This document shows, in pieces, positions 62,112 to 64,000 of a DNA stretch of 64,000 nucleotides. Each line of letters begins with the position of its first letter. Position 1 is the stretch's first letter. The position numbers were made by a program, and so were the translations under genes. This stretch comes from Ulvibacterium sp965228935 (GTDB taxonomy: Bacteria; Bacteroidota; Bacteroidia; Flavobacteriales; Flavobacteriaceae): contig NZ_OZ245846.1 in the NCBI RefSeq assembly GCF_965228935.1, positions 930,001 through 994,000 on the forward strand, written 5' to 3'. The notes beneath the pieces were generated by a model. It was not told where the DNA came from, made no database searches, and saw nothing but the letters and a program-made list of their open reading frames with translations.

Positions 62112-63809
62112 ATGAGAACTTCTTTACTTTGCGTTTTTACAATTTTAACCGCTTTCAACCTAAGCCATGCCCAAGACCGGGTAACCGGCCAACCCTTTGC
62201 GACCCGTTCCGAAGTATTGGCGCAAAATGGGATGGTGGCCACCAGTCATCCCTTAGCCACCCAAATTGGGCTGGACATCCTGAAAAAAGGAGGCAATGCC
62301 ATTGATGCCGCCATTGCAGCCAATGCCGCCCTTGGGCTTATGGAACCAACGGGGTGTGGTATCGGGGGTGACCTGTTCGCCATCGTTTGGGACGGTAAGA
62401 CCCAGAAACTCTATGGGCTCAATGCCAGTGGGCGTTCCCCTAAAGACCTCACCTTGGATTATTTTGAAAAGGAAAAAATGGAGAAAATCCCGGCCCTGGG
62501 GCCCTTGCCGGTAAGTGTGCCGGGGGCCGTGGATGGGTGGTTCGAGTTACATGGCAAATTTGGTTCCAAGCCTATGGCCGAGCTTTTGGCCCCGGCTATC
62601 GACTATGCGGAAAAGGGATTTCCGTTAACGGAACTGATCGCCTTTTATATGCAACGTTCCATCCCGTATTATGAATCGCAAGGGTTCCCCAACATCGAGG
62701 ACACCTATATGGCGCAAAATGGCGGCCAACTTCCCAATGAAGGGGAAATCTATAAAAATCCTTACCTCGCCAATACCTATAAGAAAATTGCTGGAGGCGG
62801 GCGTGATGCCTTTTACAAGGGGGAAATTGCAAAAACTATCGGAAAGTTCATCAAGGAACAGGGTGGATTCCTCTCCTCCAAAGATCTTGCAGCACATCGA
62901 TCCGAATGGGTGGAACCTGTTTCCATCAACTATCGTGGGTATGATGTCTGGGAGCTGCCTCCCAATGGTCAGGGTATAGCCGCCCTACAAATGTTACAAA
63001 TCTTGGAAGGATACGATTTTTCAAACGTTGAATTTGGTAGCACTGAACATCTGCATTTATTTACTGAGGCCAAAAAACTGGCCTTCGAGGATCGGGCCAA
63101 GTACTATGCGGATATGGATTTCGTAAACGTCCCGGTGGCCGAATTGCTGTCCGACTCCTATGCCGAAGAGCGCAGAAAATTGATCGGCGAACGGGCCGGC
63201 ATCTATAAGGCCGGGGAAATTAGTGCCGGGGAAACCATTTATATGACGGTAGCGGACAAGGAAGGAACTATGATTTCATTGATACAGAGCAATTACCGGG
63301 GCATGGGCTCCGGAATGGCCCCTCCCAAACTCGGTTTTATGCTACAGGACCGGGGGGAGCTCTTTAGCCTTACCCGTGGACAGGCCAACACCTATGAACC
63401 TGGAAAACGACCTTTCCATACTATTATTCCCGCCTTTATCACCAAGGATGGCAAGCCTTACGTAAGTTTTGGGGTGATGGGCGGTGATTTCCAACCCCAA
63501 GGCCATTCCCAAATTGTAATGAACCTTATTGATTTTGGCATGAACTTGCAGGAAGCCGGGGATGCCCCACGTTGGGACCATACCGGTGGCAACAGTCCCA
63601 CGGGGGAAACGCCCGAAGGCACGGGACAGGTACGTGTGGAGTCCGGCATTCCGTACACTACCGTTCGTGGATTGATGGATAAAAGGCATCGGGTAGGATT
63701 TACCCGCGGTGCCTATGGCGGCTACCAGGCTATTCTATGGGACTCGGAGAACCAAGTCTATCACGGAGCTTCGGAAAGCCGTAAGGATGGGCAGGCAGCG
63801 GGGTATTGA
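62112..63809 (+). CDS. ggt: Gamma-glutamyltransferase family protein, periplasmic
   Basis: A 565-residue Ntn-hydrolase with a signal peptide (LLCVFTILTAFNLSHAQ). GGT marks include GGNAIDAAIAANAALGLMEPTGCGIGGDLF and GNSPTGETPEGTGQV. The nucleophile and autoprocessing site is predicted at Thr375, in GETIYMTVADKEGTMISL; the large subunit would end at Glu374. It hydrolyses or transfers gamma-glutamyl groups from glutathione-like peptides in the periplasm. The C-terminus (AYGGYQAILWD) has the expected end. The next gene, a Tat-signal protein, begins 118 bp downstream. Confidence 0.9.
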   Translation: MRTSLLCVFTILTAFNLSHAQDRVTGQPFATRSEVLAQNGMVATSHPLATQIGLDILKKGGNAIDAAIAANAALGLMEPTGCGIGGDLFAIVWDGKTQKLYGLNASGRSPKDLTLDYFEKEKMEKIPALGPLPVSVPGAVDGWFELHGKFGSKPMAELLAPAIDYAEKGFPLTELIAFYMQRSIPYYESQGFPNIEDTYMAQNGGQLPNEGEIYKNPYLANTYKKIAGGGRDAFYKGEIAKTIGKFIKEQGGFLSSKDLAAHRSEWVEPVSINYRGYDVWELPPNGQGIAALQMLQILEGYDFSNVEFGSTEHLHLFTEAKKLAFEDRAKYYADMDFVNVPVAELLSDSYAEERRKLIGERAGIYKAGEISAGETIYMTVADKEGTMISLIQSNYRGMGSGMAPPKLGFMLQDRGELFSLTRGQANTYEPGKRPFHTIIPAFITKDGKPYVSFGVMGGDFQPQGHSQIVMNLIDFGMNLQEAGDAPRWDHTGGNSPTGETPEGTGQVRVESGIPYTTVRGLMDKRHRVGFTRGAYGGYQAILWDSENQVYHGASESRKDGQAAGY

Positions 63810-63927
63810 TACTATTGATTATCGGATTCATGGATTGTGGGACGGTGCCATCAATTCACAAACCCTTAACATAGGCTTTGCCCAGAAAGGCTTAATTTAA
63901 AGTACATCTTTCAAAAAGCGATTTGTG

Positions 63928-64000
63928 ATGCCATATTCTAGACGGGAAATTTTAAAACGCTACGGTCTTGCCGGATTGGGTCTCGCCACTTTACCTTCCC
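63928..64000 (+). CDS. Start of a Tat-exported protein (3' truncated by window edge)
   Basis: ATG at 63928 opens a frame that runs off the window end. The translation begins MPYSRREILKRYGLAGLG and continues ATLPS: SRREIL is a good twin-arginine motif followed by a hydrophobic stretch, so the product is probably exported by Tat. Only 24 residues are visible, so the enzyme cannot be identified. Confidence 0.6.
   Translation, partial: MPYSRREILKRYGLAGLGLATLPS

Overview
This 64 kb window is an ordinary chromosomal segment of a member of the Bacteroidota, almost certainly a marine-type Flavobacteriaceae; the genus cannot be fixed from sequence alone. The evidence is a moderate-to-low GC content, family-typical proteins (DUF3078, DUF3109, CarboxypepD-regulatory-like, YicC next to gmk and nadD), A-rich ribosome-binding regions without strong Shine-Dalgarno sequences, and promoters of the TAnnTTTG type. 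I found no tRNA, rRNA, CRISPR array, insertion sequence or prophage. Genes are tightly packed, with several tail-to-tail stop overlaps.

Layout. 1-9.7 kb: the end of dxs, an outer-membrane DUF3078 protein, dgt, a PiT phosphate transporter fused to a PhoU-like domain, a CAP-domain lipoprotein, and the nadD-gmk-yicC operon. 9.7-26.7 kb: a carbohydrate block that reads as a 3-keto-glycoside oxidation/hydrolysis locus. It holds two DUF1080 (3-keto-disaccharide hydrolase) proteins, three paralogous GMC flavoprotein dehydrogenases, one Tat-type small subunit (gluconate 2-dehydrogenase subunit 3 family), three TIM-barrel isomerase-like proteins, a Gfo/Idh/MocA oxidoreductase and a nucleoside-permease-like MFS transporter. 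A GH29 alpha-L-fucosidase and a TrpB2-type enzyme follow. 26.7-31.4 kb: class I ribonucleotide reductase (nrdB-nrdA), with a long intergenic region on each side; one holds two tiny membrane-protein ORFs and the other a 22-bp perfect hairpin.

31.4-36.3 kb: an uncharacterised two-gene small-protein/secreted-protein operon diverges from a LytTR response regulator and TPR histidine kinase pair. Between them lies a direct repeat with the geometry and consensus of a LytTR-binding site, so the two-component system probably controls the divergent operon. 36.4-42.9 kb: housekeeping and membrane genes (MarC, S41 protease, dCMP deaminase, HupE-like, TerB/DnaJ, bacilliredoxin, PlsC, HD hydrolase). 43-45.9 kb: a Tat-exported Gfo/Idh protein and a sulfatase. 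46-53.5 kb: an ECF42-like sigma factor with its DGPF/YciI partner, a PA0069-type radical SAM protein, an orphan secreted protein, an enoyl-CoA hydratase, an NtrY-like kinase and HemJ. 53.6-61.6 kb: a second sulfatase, a 1052-residue BNR/sortilin-like beta-propeller protein, and a four-gene NarL-type two-component cassette with two uncharacterised membrane proteins. 62.1-64 kb: gamma-glutamyltransferase and the truncated start of a Tat-exported protein.

Inferred working of the carbohydrate region: the GMC dehydrogenases, probably exported on the Tat signal of the small subunit, oxidise glycosides at C3 in the periplasm; the secreted DUF1080 proteins cleave the 3-keto-glycosides; the MFS transporter and cytoplasmic isomerase/reductase enzymes recover the sugar. 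A fucosidase and two sulfatases elsewhere suggest use of sulfated algal glycans, but no SusC/SusD pair lies in this window. The most novel-looking signals are the LytTR repeat with its divergent operon, the three-GMC/one-small-subunit arrangement with its inverted-repeat leaders, three unannotated single-pass microproteins, and the noncoding stretch ending in the 22-bp hairpin.
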